Positions 1-14,140 are shown, counted from the first letter of the stretch. The stretch: 64,000 nt of DNA from Apoda limacodes (GCA_946406115.1 OX291558.1:15678205-15742204); one strand, 5' to 3'. The notes: a model not told the origin generated them from the letters alone. Numbers and translations are program-made.

Positions 1-842
1 ATAAGTGACTTATTATTAAATGGTGAAATTGCAAGAATAGCGTTCTTTGACGTTAGCATAGTAAATGCTGATGCTTCCTTTTACAGCAACCTCACCTTAA
101 AAAACAACACAAAGGCTTAGTAGAGAAAAACATTTAAATATGATCGTGCTGTAGAAGACTTAAGAGCGGCACTCACCCTACTAATTATCTCATGTGACGG
201 CGCCCTAGGCATCGAATATTACAGTTCCTTAAAAAAACTGCATCTAAACTAAACGAGAAATGAGGAAAAGCATGCTCTCAGATTATTTACTGGCTGAGAT
301 ATTATCCATAAGGATAAGAGGCACAAGGAGACATATTAGATCCCTGGGCTGTGAAGACGGAGCCGGAATCCTATGAAGAAGGCAATGGAGCATCAACAAT
401 TTGAACATATATAACTATGTATTTATTGATTTTTTCAGCATAAAATAAAATTTTGTGGTATTTAAAAATAAGGGTACCTATGTAGGTGAATACTTATCTT
501 CTAAGAACGTTTAGGCCTAATATCATGGTAAAACTCCTTAAAAAATCTTTGCTTAACTGTACATTTGCATCACAGCTGCATTAACATACAAACAATGAGT
601 AATAATAAAACGGTTGTTAGTTTCAACATTTTCCTTATTTTTATAAATATTTAGGATTCCATTGTAATCATGAAATTAATGGCTGAAAACCTTTAAGGTG
701 GAACCATATCAAAAAAAAAACCAAGTTTTTTTGTATATATTTTTGTGTCACTTTAGATTTATTATTACACCACTCACATCAATGTTTTTGTGAATCTGTG
801 GTAAACGGTGACACAATGATAACTAAAAACTTATTTTAAATT
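1..842. other. Intergenic/intronic, no recognised feature
   Basis: AT-rich. The first 400 bp are less AT-biased and contain short peptide-like runs in broken frames, possibly an old coding or transposon relic, but nothing recognisable. Confidence 0.5.
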
Positions 843-1150
843 AAGAGCGCTATTGATATTTTTATTTCCCTCTTCGTCCAAATTTCAAAAACGTGTGTGT
901 ACAGAAATATGTAACCAGTTACAAGCTATTTTAGAAAGTATTGTTATGTTTCTGAGATAAAAATGCGAGTTGTACATAGCATATCTGCTAAAACTTTTAG
1001 CAGAATTGCTATCTACAACTCAGTTTTATCCTAGAAGCAATACTTAACATTGATAAAATAGTTTATAACTGGTTACATATTTCTTTGAAATTCACTTTGC
1101 ACAAAGTAGATGAAGTAGAAAATATAAATATCAATTGGCGGCGCTAGTGG
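843..1150. mobile_element. Foldback element (GGCGGCGCTAGTGG family)
   Basis: A long imperfect inverted repeat. The left side begins AAGAGCGCTATTGATATTTT, the right side ends AATATCAATTGGCGGCGCTA, and the blocks GAAATATGTAACCAGTTAC and GTTACATATTTC pair between. The centre is the palindrome CTGCTAAAACTTTTAGCAG at 985-1003, flanked by paired AGTTGTACATAGCA and TGCTATCTACAACT. No open frame. Related units lie at 48.65-49.15 kb, with the terminal motif alone at 41,577 and 54,745. Confidence 0.65.
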
Positions 1151-1918
1151 ACGTCAGGAACCCTCTTAAGTCATAATATATTTTATTGTACACTGTTTGT
1201 TTGTCCAAATAAACTATTTGCACTTAATATCTTTTATTATTAACATATCGCCATAATCACATGAAACATATACATCCATAAAAAAACAGTCAATCATTGA
1301 AAAACCAGGGTTTTGTTACATTCATACCTTTAATAATAAATCTGATTATTTAATAAATTTATTAGCATTTATAGATGAAAATGCTTTTCGCGACCATAGT
1401 AAATAGCAGTGCATGATAATAACGCGTTTTGAGTTGCTAAATGTTTATAGATAGTTAAAGTTAAGTTTGTATGAGAAAATAAGATTTGGTTTCACCTTAA
1501 TACAGCCTTCACCGATTCTGTATATTTATTAGCATTTATACATATACCCACGCCGCAGAGTTGTCCAATTTGACAATAAACATTTATTTCAAACGCACAT
1601 AAATTATTGTGTAATAAAATATTTTACGAATTAAATTTAAAACCTTTATCTTTTTTTACCTTTATCTTAATGACAAGGTATTATAGTATTTTTAAAAGCG
1701 ACGTTTTTAAATGTTAATTAGATCTATTGGCATTCGTAGTTTAGTGTTACATTGATAAAAACTTCGTTTTTTTAAACAGTAGCTATAGGTATCATATTTC
1801 TGAATTGATTACAATGTTAGCAAAGACAAGCGGGGCATTTAGCCCCAATACATAGATTTGTTTAAACTAGCTTTTACCTATTGTTTTCCAATAATTCGAT
1901 TTTAAAAACGACTTTGGC

Positions 1919-2168
1919 AACGATAGCTACGCTACAGCTTGCTTGCAGTGGGTAATGATCTGACTGCTAAATCGAGGGGCTAAGGTGCGATTCTCGCACA
2001 AGACAAACACTTATGTAATGAACATTTGTGTTTGTCTTGGGACTGGGTGTTTTCTATGTACCTATAAAATATATGTATTTGTATCCGTTGTCTGGTATCC
2101 ATGGTACAAGCTTTGCTTAGTTTGGGACCCTATAGCGCTGCGTGTATTGTCCAAAAAATATGTAAAAT
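1919..2168 (+). mobile_element. tRNA-derived SINE
   Basis: The head has Pol III internal promoter remnants: an A-box-like GCAGTGGGTAATGATC (1945) and a B-box-like GGTGCGATTCTC (1984) about 40 bp apart, with GACTGCTAAATC between. The body reads GTTTGTCTTGGGACTGGGTG, TTTCTATGTACCTATAAAAT and TGGTACAAGCTTTGCTTAG, then TTTGGGACCCTATAGCGCTG. I recognise this as a widespread lepidopteran SINE. No coding function. Confidence 0.8.
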
Positions 2169-3746
2169 TAATAATCAAGGACTTGTCCTAGGAATCCTAC
2201 TACGATAATCAAATTCAACGCAAAAAAAAAAAATTAGAATCAAAAAAATTAAAACATAATAATATAACAGAACAATAATACAGTAACTTAACCTTTACCT
2301 ACTTACCTAAATTTAAACTAAGTAATTTTCCTGTAAGATTTACCTAGCTGTACTAAATACCTACATTAACTCCCACGTACATACATATTATTGTGACTTT
2401 AGCTATGCTTTAGCTACACGGAAAACGATCATATATCACAGAAGCGCACTTTGTGAGCCGGCCTCGGTTATTTACGACTGGAAACCAATAAAATGATAAT
2501 GCCTAGAGACTCACAAAGCACTATACTAATTGCTATGGTCATCGAGTACATGTATAGTATGTTCTTTTGTGACCAGTTTTATTAGACGCGTTATCGAATG
2601 CGCGATCGGCAAATAAACGCAAAATGAATCAGTCACGCGCGCGTTACGTTCCAGTCTAGGCAGATGAGGTGACTCAATGGCTACAGGTACCTGCTTCCGT
2701 AAACAGAATAATGGTATTGGATATTTTATTGCCTAAAACGTAACGTAAATAAAATTTTTGCTGGTATGGAGCAACTTCATAAAAAAAATGGTTTATCAGA
2801 ATCTCATATAAAAGTAAAATCCGCGAGTACTTAATTTTTTGTTCTTTTATTAAAAATCAAAATTCAAAGTGTAATTTACGGAACTTCGAGAATTATGGAA
2901 AAACTATTTTGTACGAAAAACAATCTACGGCGTTTATCCTTAACTTAACATTGTATATACAAATACATCCAGGGAGTTTCAAAATAAAACAGCAACAAAA
3001 GACTGTTATGTTAAGGCAGTTAAGTACGTGACCAAGAAAGAATACTGGTTGGTAATGACTGGATCAATATGAGCGGAACTGGAATGTCTGGTAATGCCTT
3101 GGTGAGGTCTGTATCCAGAAGTAAAGTTGACAGAGTGTAAAAATTCATTTACAAAATTCAGAACAAAAACTGACTTTAAAAAGCAAAGAATAGACAGTAC
3201 AGTAAACAGAACGTAGGAAACTGAGGGGAAGCTGCCGCAATGACAGCTGGGTTTAATTAAAAAGAGATAAACATATATATTTACACCTATCTTAGAAGAG
3301 TGTAATCGTTCTTTCGTGTACTAAATTAGTTAATTAAAAAGAAGTCCATAGAAATAACTGATACGGCTTGTTAAAGGAGATTTTCTTTAAATTTAAAATT
3401 GGAAAAAGTAAAATTTCAATGAACAGGGATGTACCGTTGAGGAAAGCTGTGGTTTGTTGACAATATGACCTTGGCATATAAAGCTATGACATCGCAAAGG
3501 CATTGAAATCTTTATATTCACCAAATGTAAATAAACACAATAGCCGATATCTCTTTGCGAATCATTCAACCAACCTACCTACCTCCCTGAACAATTGCAG
3601 CCAATGCGCACTCGAAATGTCGCCTTATTGCACATATAGTGCATAAATTTTTGGTCAATCGATTAAGGCGCCGGAATAAACGGTTGAACGCAATGCTTGT
3701 GAACAAAACGTGACTGAATACGAATGGCGACCACATAGTCTTTTCT

Positions 3747-3842
3747 ATTATTGAAAAGAGATATATTGAAATTATTGAAAAGAGATATATTGAAATTATT
3801 GAAAAGAGATATATTGAAATTATTGAAAAGAGATATATTGAA
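3747..3842. repeat. Minisatellite, 24-bp unit x4
   Basis: Four exact copies of a 24-bp unit (ATTATTGAAAAGAGATATAT then TGAA). Because 24 is divisible by three it makes an artefactual repetitive frame on the minus strand. Confidence 0.9.
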
Positions 3843-6650
3843 TGGAATGTAAATCAAGTTTGACTCAGAGCTTTTGCAAATATTCTTGTGTATCGCGTGG
3901 AACGAAATGTGGTGGTGGGCGGGGAACCGGTTTCGCTGTTTTTCGACAAAAGTTGTTCACGAAACCGAAACGATCATGGGTCGGCAAAAAATAGTCAAGC
4001 ACGAATTCAAATTATGATGTATAATGTATGAAGTTATTTTATGATAGGTATACTGAGTCACTGATAATATTACATACCTTAAAATTATTTCTTTAGGAAC
4101 TCACATCTTTTGGTTTTTGTTTTAAAATATTTAAAATACCTATACCGAAGTAGTTACATTTAAAATATTCTGCTGATAGCTTTAAACCTTGAAGTTAAAA
4201 AAAGTTATAATTTTTAATTCAATCACAATACAGAAATTTCATTGGAAGCGTAATTTCTAACCTTTTAAATTTTTTCAGGGTTCCGCAATCAAAGGGACAT
4301 ACTGTATTAGTAAACCGCCTGTTTTTGATCAGTTATAGGACAGACTATAAAATACTACACTAGGTTATAAGGTTCTGAAGGCCCCTCACAAGGTTGAAAA
4401 TTAAATGTTCACAGAATATGTGTAATTATGGACCCTTAAATAAATAAATCATAATTTTTAAAAAGTTTTCTTGTTTTTGCTGTAAACACTGTAAACATAT
4501 CAACTGTGAGTGACTATTGTGTAAACTCTAATGTAAAACAACAAATAATAAACAAGACAGACACAAATTGAAGCAAATTCTTAATGTTAAAATACCTACT
4601 AGAGGGATACCTCTGTAGTATATATTATATAATCTGTACCTCTGTGTTCTTAGGTTGCTGTTGCTAATGGAAAAATATTTTGAGTTATGATTTTACTAAC
4701 ACTCCGTATATATTTCGCTTCCGTTAGTTAGTGTAACACATCCTACGCAACCCTAAAACTATATCTATGAGTCGTATAAAAAAATCGTTTACGGATCGTC
4801 GCACGATATTTTTGGATTGTGTTAATGTAAATATTGCTTTAAGCGTTTGATTTATGAATTTTAGCTTCTTGCAATGTTTTCCCAGTTTCAAACACTCTTG
4901 TTCGATGCATTAATGAGATGGGTTGTTGAATTATTAGAGTCGACCTAAATTCTACTCCATTACGACATTGTGTAAACTTGACTTAGACAGATCTGTGTGT
5001 TTTGTTTAAATGGATTATGAGCGATTTAATTTAGTTCCAACAAATCTTGAATGCTTGGCTGGCAACTAGAAAATTTAATTCATATGTATATGGGCCATGA
5101 CACTAGAAACTAAATACAGGTGTAGCCATTACTGGCCGAACTAATTAATTTCATAGCGGAATTAAAAATGATTAAATAGATATAATAAGTTAAGCGTCTA
5201 GAAACGCAATAATTAATAAGCTTAGAGTAGCCCCATTATTAAATTAAGTATATTGATATATAAAAAAATGTTAGTGCATGTTAATTAGCAACACCTAGCA
5301 ACTGACGTTAACTGATTTGTAGTATTTATATATATATATTCAATTTTAATAGGTCAGTCATATCCACCAGCAGAAATCATTGTAATAAAATTGAATAGGT
5401 AATTTAAAAATAATTTAAAAAAAGACCTACAGTCAAAGTATGTAGAATGAAGATAACAAAATACGTTGTAAATTTTATATTTATTTTTCAAATAGGTAAT
5501 CTACGAATACTGCAAACTAAATGTAACATCCTGGCTCACCAATATTAGAACAATTAAGATGTAGGCAGATATGTGACCTATATATCAAATAGTAGCGTGT
5601 CTTTTGATTCTAATCTATTCAGCCCACGCCCGAAAACTCCAATGCCACAATCTGATAAATTAAACTGAGGAAATCTTATTCGAATGTAAAAAGACCTTAT
5701 GATTATCATATACGGTGCTAGTTTTATAATTTACAAAAACCTGTCCAAAACTTAGCCTACTATATATAGTCTCTAAGACTATGTTGTACAATAGCTCTAA
5801 GAAATTGTACCGATAGAGAAATTAAGTAAGTACCTATAAAATCTAGTATAAAAATCACAAATAAAAAACCGAAAAGAAGTACCTAAACAATATTGTACGT
5901 AAAGGTAGCCGGATGCCAAAGAGCAACAATGTGTCTTTTAATACTCGGCTAAAAGGAGACCGTGCGTCTACAGTTTGTTTCCTGCTCTTTAGTTTTTCTT
6001 AGTCGGTATTTTTTTTTTTTTTTTCATATTTTGTAATATACAATATACTCGATATACACTGGCAACATTCTTATTTTTTTAAAACCGATATTGATATATC
6101 AACTTACAATGTTAGGCAACACATTTATAAATATTTAAAGAAAAAACAAAAAATTCCACTTGGGTCAATGTTTTACAGTCCTTTAATAATTCATAAGGAA
6201 TTAATATTATTGCACCAAGAGTCAAGACTTAACAAAGAGTCGAGGCGCCTCATAGGCATTATTAAATTTTCTCAAGGAGTTCGTGAAACGAATACTGTTT
6301 TTATAATCATGTGCTATGACATGTTGATTAATTGTCAATGTTAATCATTGAGTTGATTCCCATTAGCTACGCAGAGCTACGAGTGGGGTTAGTGTGTCAC
6401 GCATAAATTTTTGTCTTGTATATGTCGTACTGGAAATATTCGGGAATAGGTTGGTATCTTGCGTATGTTGCATAATGGAGTTACATAATAACAGTATTAT
6501 AATAATATATGTATATTATTGTTTGGTGTTATTGCAGGCTTCTACTTTAACTTAAAAAAAATATATGCTGAAGAGCTCATGTTAAAATTATATTAATAGA
6601 TTGAGTTCTCTTTCAGTTTTGGACCATAGTGCCATTTGGTACATTAACAT

Positions 6651-6670
6651 CTATATATATATATAAATAG

Positions 6671-6701
<31 letters not shown>

Positions 6702-6715
6702 TACATATATATCTA
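6651..6715. repeat. (AT)n microsatellite with palindromic symmetry
   Basis: Alternating TA with a few GTA/CTA interruptions; can fold into a long AT hairpin. Similar short AT runs occur at about 5320, 30610 and 59410. Confidence 0.9.
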
Positions 6716-8114
6716 TACATCTATACAATCATATATAATAAATAAAAAAATGTTATTAAAACAGTATCTTATCATCAGTCGCTAAATATATTTTTATTCG
6801 CCTGTTTTATTATTCCCCAATTAAAATTAATATCAAATGCTAAACTCTTTGTTAGGTCACTTACAGTTGTAGAAGATCAAGCTTCTAAGTCAATAAAATA
6901 AAAAAATTAAAAAAAACATTCATTTTTAATTTATGTCGCATATTATGACACAAATAAATTAAAACCTATGGGCTACTTACTTCCCGTTTACCCAGAATCA
7001 TGAAATTTGGCAAGAAGCAAGATGTTACTCACATCACACCACAAATATAAATAATCCAAAAATTGATCATTAACCTGTGAGATTTGATCTCATGATAAAA
7101 GAACTATCTAAATATAGGTTGGTACTTATAAGTTTGTACGAAACCCTCGGTGCGCAAATCAGACTCGCACTTGGCCGGTTTTTCTTGTTTGTACGCGTTA
7201 ATCTCGCGAACTACCAGTCGGATTTTAAAATAATCTTTTGATAGCCCAATTCTTGGGTTTGCGCTTTTGCGCTTTCTTTAGCCAACACACAGAAAAATAT
7301 GAGTAAGTATTTAATACTACGCTAAGTTTATATAGTACAGACAGTGAGTACCTTAAGTATAGAAAACGGTAACACAGTAAGAAATATACGTAAATAATAA
7401 TTACAAAATTGTAATTCATAAAAACATGTATTAATTCTTTGACTCTGTTAATATCTCGTACCCATAGAGTAAAACCATTGACATTCCTTGATAACACTCA
7501 GCCAGAACATCAAAACAACAAATAAATATTTTTAAAACTGAAAAATTAATAATTTATAAACGAAAGACACGACTAACATGTGTTAAGTTATGTAATAACA
7601 ATAAATAATATTTAACAAGCATTAATACAAAACATATTCCAAGGTTAGGTCGAGCCTCTACATCCTCCATGGTCAGGTCTCACGTATCTATTGTAGGCGG
7701 AGCCACAATATGTCCTCTTAACTCTTATTGGCTAGATTTATATGGAAGTTGCATTTCACTTCTCCTGATGCGATGTGAATTTTAAATGAATTACCATTAC
7801 CCTCCTCCTTGTTGCGTAAGCGGGTAAAATACTGTTAGCACGAGCTTTTAAGGTTACATATCGTAAGACTTGCCAGCTTAGAATTTAAATTGACTGGCAG
7901 TTTCATGAGGAAAAGACAATGTCCGGTTTAACCATCAATTTCTCTTATTTTCTGTTAAACAAAACCTAAGTAGAGAAAGAAAGACACGTAAACCGGGCAA
8001 TAATGAGTACCTAGCACATGCAGTAGAAAACGATTATAATGAAAAGTCATATATAACTTAAGTCGTAAAAGCCGATAGTCGTTATAAACGTTAAGTATTT
8101 CAGAAAACGCAATA

Positions 8115-8142
8115 ATATGCGTATACCTATGTATACGCATAT
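8115..8142. other. Perfect 28-bp palindrome
   Basis: ATATGCGTATAC, CTAT, GTATACGCATAT: 12-bp perfect arms. A second palindrome, TGCATGATCATCATGCA, follows at 8154-8170. Confidence 0.8.
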
Positions 8143-8824
8143 AGCACCATGCCTGCATGATCATCATGCATCATTTTGCAGTGACAAAAGATTGTCATTT
8201 ATTACGATAGTGATATGGTTAGGGCTCTTTTTGTATCATTTACCACCGATATACAGTTTTAGAGATGTCGTTATAACCGATATATACTCTGTATTTGATA
8301 AGGTTACAGCTATTTTTCTGAATAACTGCGTCATAGATCAACAGGCTAACTCTGTAAGGCTATATTTCCAAAACTCAGTTAAGTTCAGAACAGTTTAATT
8401 CCAGGGTTAGTTTTAAGGTTTAATTATCACAAAACTTGAATATTACTGTAAAGTAGTAGATATTCTAATCAAAGATACGAGAAAATAAAACATTAGATAG
8501 ACTTCTGGGTCTTGAATTCAAATCAATGAATCGGTTCATTCGAGTAATCATTTTACAGTTCTTCAGTTTCATATTTTTACGCCTTTTTGGAAACATTGTG
8601 ACCAGACCTGGATAATAGTTTAAAGAGCCTATTTTTAGGTATGTCTTTTCATCACCAATCTTATGGTAAAGCAGTGAATTGAAAAAAGAGGTTTTTTTTT
8701 AAAGAGATTTATTTCATTTTAGACCAAGCGACATCGTAAAGAAGGACTGTGTGGGAGAGAACAAGTCTATTACGTTTGTAAAACACGTGTAAATGGTAAA
8801 TAAACCGTTGTTTTGATATTACGA

Positions 8825-8843
8825 CACCACCACCACCACCACC
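8825..8843. repeat. (CAC)n microsatellite
   Basis: Six CAC units and a further C, followed by a degenerate CTGTCACCACC. Confidence 0.9.
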
Positions 8844-10104
8844 TGTCACCACCTCTTGTTTTAACTGAAACTATTGGTCATACCTTCTTAATCCTAATCT
8901 TATTTTTTAGCTGGAAGAGACAATTTAATGTGTTCGTCAAAAATTATTGAATTTCATTTAATATCAACTTTTTACAGCATTTTAACACTATTGACTGACT
9001 TTTCTTCAAGTAGTCGCATAACACTCCTGAGCTATGCTCAATACACACTTGGGTGAATTACAACCTCGTCTCTTATAACAGCCTAGCTCTATTGTATCAT
9101 AAGGGGTTTATGGTATAAAAATTAACGTCGATAGCAAATTACAAACATTTTTTTTTCCTAGTTTCGACATTTTTTTTTGTTTTTAAGCTAATCTTCGTAT
9201 GTCAACATAGCAGAGCTGTTCTCAACAAAAAAAAAATGATAACTCACTTGAAAAAAGCCTGAAACTTAGAGCAAACTAGCGTCGGAACTAATTCAATCAT
9301 CCATTATGTGCATGTACATCTCTTCCATTACAAATAAAGCAAAGGAATTGAAAAAGGATACCTAATTATTTATTGGAATTTAAACTATTCATTACGTTAT
9401 GAAAACATATAAACAACAATAAATAAATTGTTTATATTTAAACCCTTTGAAGAGACGCAACGAAAAACAAGAGTGATGTTTATATTTGACAATGATACTA
9501 ACGTCTAGAACAAAGAGTTCTATTAGAGAATGGAATATAATAGCTAGGCTTCAAAACAAACACTATAGCTATGAATATTTTCAGTCTCAAACAATTACAG
9601 TTTTAGGCGCGTTTTGTTTGCAACTTCGATGCGTTGGATGTCATTATCTAGCCAAGTTAAAAAGACTTAGATCTGTACGACACAGCTGTACAAATATTGG
9701 CTCTCTTTAGTTGCATTATTTACTTCCATGTCTAGGTAAATTATTATGTCGGTCAACAAAACACGATATTATTCATCCTTTCACATTAAAACCATAAACA
9801 TAGAGAACTGGACTGCACATTTTCTAGCCAGATGTGAAAAAAATGGTCATAACAGTGTGTCAGACACGAAGCAAAACTATAGTGTGTTGTGTCTCTTTAT
9901 TACTCATTTTAATAAACACCAACAAACAAAATGGCCGACATTGATATAAAGAGAAAAGAGACCACAGGTTTACTTTCTTTCTTCGTAAAGGATGGTCAAA
10001 TTTATGAGGCTATTTCGCAGACGTTAGGACATATTACAAAACTCGAAGTCTATGCTTAAAACTTAAATGGTCACTCAAAGCGCGGTTCCAAAGGCTCACC
10101 AAAC

Positions 10105-10268
10105 GCTCAGGTTGTAGAATGAGCATCCTGCCAAGAAAGAAGTTCTCAGTTTTTTAAAGGGTCGGCAACGCGCGCGTTATGTCTCTTGCAAGCGTCCAAA
10201 GCCTGCGGTGACCGCCTTACATCTGGTGGACCGTTAACTTGTTTGCCACAATAGTGGTATAAAAACGA
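10105..10268 (+). mobile_element. 3'-end relic of the same CR1/Jockey-type LINE
   Basis: It matches the terminal part of the LINE at 24.3-26.0 kb: AAGAAGTT, then AAGGGTCGGCAACGCGCG, a GTTGCAAGCGTCC-like stretch, TGCGGTGACCGCC, and the ending TTGTTTGCCACAATAGTGGT followed by ATAAAAA. Only about 160 bp survive, as expected of severe 5' truncation at insertion. Confidence 0.75.
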
Positions 10269-13200
10269 CCTTTTTAAGTTGCTTATAATCTATTTAATCA
10301 GACATTTCTAATATTTTTTTAAACAAAAACTTAGGAATTAGTCAAGTTGATGCCGCGGCTCGTGACTTATTAAACCAAAAACCAAAACCTGAGCATAATC
10401 TGAAGATTGCTCAAGTTAAAATAATCTTGTTACAAAATGCTCATTCGGTACGGTTCCGTTTTATCGCTATCAGCCCAACTGCATAAGTACTATTTGTGCA
10501 GTTAGCAGGCTGTTATAGTAGTTAGAGACGCAAACAGCTGATGAAGTCTACAGTTTTGCTGCAGATTAGCAAACCACAAGGTGGCTAAATGCAGAGAAAT
10601 CGATTTCTAACAGCAATTCTATACTTGGCTGGTAGTCCAAATATAGTCTGTCGTATTCAGCATTAACTTTCTTTCTCACCTACGTACTTGTCTATGGTAG
10701 TTTATTAGATATATTCATGTTAAAAATGAATTGTGTAATTATAATTCGTCTAGTTAGAATGTCGTTGTAGTGATAAGCCGACATACCTGTGAAATTAGAG
10801 TACTAAGTACTTATGTTACGCTATGTGTCATATTATAATCAGTTATATTTCATTCGTTAAGGAATTCCTTACACATCAGACATTATTCAAGATGGCAAAT
10901 ACATTTCTCTACAATACAGAAAGAGACAGCCCCAAATTCTTCCGCGGTAGAGTGAGTTTTTGAACGCAGTCCTAAAGGTAGTTTTCCTAAGCGCAGTAAA
11001 CCTTAGGAAACTTTAAAAGAACATGCAAAGTTGATAATCGGGAGGAAGGTTTATGCTGGCTGACAGGCAGGCAGGCAGATTAAGAAATCCTATCAATGTT
11101 TCATGTTATCCTTCTCAACATATTTATTAGCAATCTGGATACATTCGACTATCACAGTCCTTATTCAATGTGGTACTTAATATAATGTTTCTCCGTTAAA
11201 CCTTAAAAAGCTCAAAATCGGTTTCTCTGTTTTCTCCGCATAAGCATCATTGTTTAGTAACATAGTCTCACCTGGGGAGGGCTGTGTCTACTGTAATACC
11301 ATTTCTTTGACTTGAGAAAGGTAGGTGCCTACTTGTACGGTGGTCAGAATAAACCGATATTTCTGAATATCGATGTTTATTCATAAAATTATAGAAATTT
11401 ATAATTGATAATGATACCTATTTTTTTCAAGTATACCGATTAAATCATAAATTATTTATTTTAATTTTTATCTGGTTACACTGAGAGGAAAAGAAAGGCC
11501 ATTGTTGGAAACAAAGTACCGAACCTTAAATATTGATGATGGCAAATGTTACTGTTAGAAACATTACTTTGGTGTCTAAAATGGGTAAAACTGGATTCAA
11601 ACATTTTTGGATAAATCGCCAATTAAGCCAGGAATCGAACCTGTGAAATATGAAAAAATATTATATTTATACTTATGGTTAGATTGATCGTAAAAATAAA
11701 TAATTTATGCAACTTTGTGTTCTGCATCAGTATTTAAATTTCCAAATTTCACGTTAATATTTTGATATACATAGGTACTTAGGTATACATTATAGAAGTA
11801 GTTTAATATAACCTCTACCTTTAGGCAAAAATATCGATATTTTTTAAACATTAATTAAGACTGGTTCTAATATCGATACGATATTAATGAGAATTCTATA
11901 TCTTTATCACTTTCCCATCCCTAACCCGGTATTATGCCAACACAGCACATTATACAAACGTTTGATCACAACGCGACGTGTCGTGGAAAGAAATCCGACC
12001 AATGTCGTAGAAATATAAACAAAGTCGGCAGCTGCATTCTCAATACAAGTGGTCGTGTATGCGCAGTATACATTATTATCGATACATGTACATACTGTAG
12101 CTAGTTCATTGGCATTTTAGGTTAATAAACAAAGATTGCTTTTACATGTTTTTATTATAATATACGTTTGAGTATTTAAGTAAAGTGCATTCGCCTTTCT
12201 GTCGTGTAAGGTTTTATTTTAACAACGTGTGTGAAAAGAAGCTCTCCAATACATAATGTGGGTGTATACTTAGCCACTGATTGCTCCCTACTAGGGATTA
12301 AAACCGTGAAGATACATTTATTGTTAGCACAGTCGAAAAACTTCTTTTCTGGGAACTCACGACCTGAGTAAAAAGTAGAGATACCTATCTATATTATTCT
12401 AGGATAAAATTTTATTTATCTATGTGTCGAATGTCATCAAATTATGTAGTACCTTACCTACAGGTGGAGTTAAGTGTAAACGTAATAAAAACCATAGAAT
12501 AACCAATAGTTACTTAAAACGCAAATTTGCCATTAGTAATATTAAATTTATATCTAAGTAACATGAGTATACGTTTTAGCGGAGCTAAAATTCTATGTCT
12601 AATCTTTGATTGTGTTAATTTCAAGATTTCGAAATAAACATTTAGGTACGTAGGTAACATTGTAAAGTTCTGTTTTCAAACGACCGAAAATGCATTAATC
12701 AAAACCGTAAAAAAACGTTTGAATAAAACTACTTGGCAAAAAGCCCGTGATTAAAGTTTTTATAGAAAAAGGAAATTAGCTAGACGTCGTCTCTGTTTCA
12801 TACAAAAAACAATAAAACGTGTAAAGCTTTACAAGAACAAAATATATTGTTAAATTATTCTAATTTATCTCTTATCTAACTAAAAATAGCTAGATAAAAA
12901 CAAAAATAACTAATAAAATAAGAAAACAGGAGTAAAATGGCGACCTCAGGACGTGACGGAGTAGAATCCATCATCGAATTTGTCTTAGTTATGTATGTAT
13001 GTTTGGGATTCCGGTAAGAGTCGCGTAGGACGTCCCTTGGTAGCAACAAAAATAATATAAGCAAGACATCCCAGTTATGAAACAGGTTAGCCTATTTCTG
13101 AATAGGTTAAAACGATCGTCAAATCAATTTTTATCTTCTCAAAGTCTAATTTTTTTTATTACTTATTTTTTAGCTGCTACTTGAAATTCAAGTGCAAAGT

Positions 13201-13639
13201 ATAAATTACTTTTAAAAATACTGTCAAACATTTTTGAAGATCATCTAAGTAACAAAAGCAATTTTGAAGGAGGGCATAAACCCAGACAAATTCTGCATAG
13301 ATACATCGCGGGAAATGAACGCAGTATGGGCGAAAAACATTAAATATTAATAATTAATAAATAACTCAATTATTATTATTTGTATTGAAAATTCGCTAAA
13401 AACTGCAGCCTTAGGTTTTCTATTAAGTGGTATTGTAGTAAAATTTCAGTTAAATTATATGTAACGTTATAAAAATAAATCGAAAATTGGCGAGGGAAGT
13501 AACTTTGCCTTATGTTTTTGCTAATATTAGACCTTTGAATTATAATGTGAAATCTATGTGTTTTTATTACTAATTTGGACTTGATTTACTGACATAAAAA
13601 ACTGGTTGCCTGTAAAGTCGGTATACGGGCGAAAGTTTT

Positions 13640-13745
13640 ACGTGACAATGATTTTATGTCTGTCTCTCTCGCTCTTAGGCGGGCGCGTGCCTCTCACTCG
13701 CTCTCATTGTGAGCGCATAACGTGAGCGGAGCGTAACGCAGTTTC
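13640..13745. repeat. GC-rich dispersed-repeat-like segment
   Basis: TTTTATGTCTGTCTCTCTCG, CTCTTAGGCGGGCGCGTGCC and CATAACGTGAGCGGAGCGTA. The CTCTCTCGCTC-GGCGGGCGCG text is familiar from lepidopteran repeats. No frame. Confidence 0.4.
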
Positions 13746-13984
13746 TTGAAGTGTCACCCGGCAAACCAATTTATAAGACGTTGTCACGTCAAAATTCAAT
13801 TCTACTTAGGGCGATTAAAAATACCCCGCTACAAGTTTCATTTGTATGGAGTCAAAACAATTATTGCACACTTAAGTGCTACTGTAATAGCAAAGCAAAG
13901 TACCTATGCGAGTATTAGCATAACATCAGAGAAAGTCCCACTTATTAAATTTATTATTGTTTTTTATAGCTCTATTTTCATATT

Positions 13985-14140
13985 TTAAGGGTTCTGTACC
14001 CAAAGGGTACGAAACGGGACCCTATTATAATACTAAGACTTCGCTGACACAGAAACACTTAAGCTACTTGACGATAGATGGCGTTGTTAAAAAAACGAGC
14101 AGAACTCGGTCCTCCAGGTACTGTATGAAAGTGGCGTTTT
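13985..14140 (+). repeat. Dispersed repeat with GGGTACGAAACGGGACCC head
   Basis: AAGGGTTCTGTACCCAAAGG then GGGTACGAAACGGGACCCTA. The following GACACAGAAACACTTAAGCT and GATAGATGGCGTTGTTAAAA recur at 27.2 kb. Confidence 0.55.

Larger units (their letters stand above)
2200..8100. other. Intergenic/intronic, mostly featureless
   Basis: Apart from the 24-bp minisatellite and AT runs, I see only AT-rich unique-looking DNA. A fragment at about 7,140-7,180 (CAGACTCGCACTTGGCCGG) is the end of a GGGTTCCGTACC-class repeat in reverse orientation. Confidence 0.6.
8400..13640. other. Intergenic/intronic, one LINE relic
   Basis: The LINE tail at 10.1 kb is the only recognised element. A short hairpin (AGTTTTCCTAAG with CTTAGGAAACT) lies at about 10,980-11,013, and a GGCAGGCAGGCAG run at about 11,065. 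Confidence 0.55.

Noticed and set aside
3663..3857. 64-codon minus frame with a repeated NISLFNNF octapeptide
   Set aside because: It is the 24-bp minisatellite read in frame; the flanks carry no coding signal.
11620..11645. tRNA B-box-like sequence (minus-strand CAGGTTCGATTCCTG)
   Set aside because: No A-box and no cloverleaf around it, so not a tRNA gene; at most a scrap of a tRNA-derived SINE.
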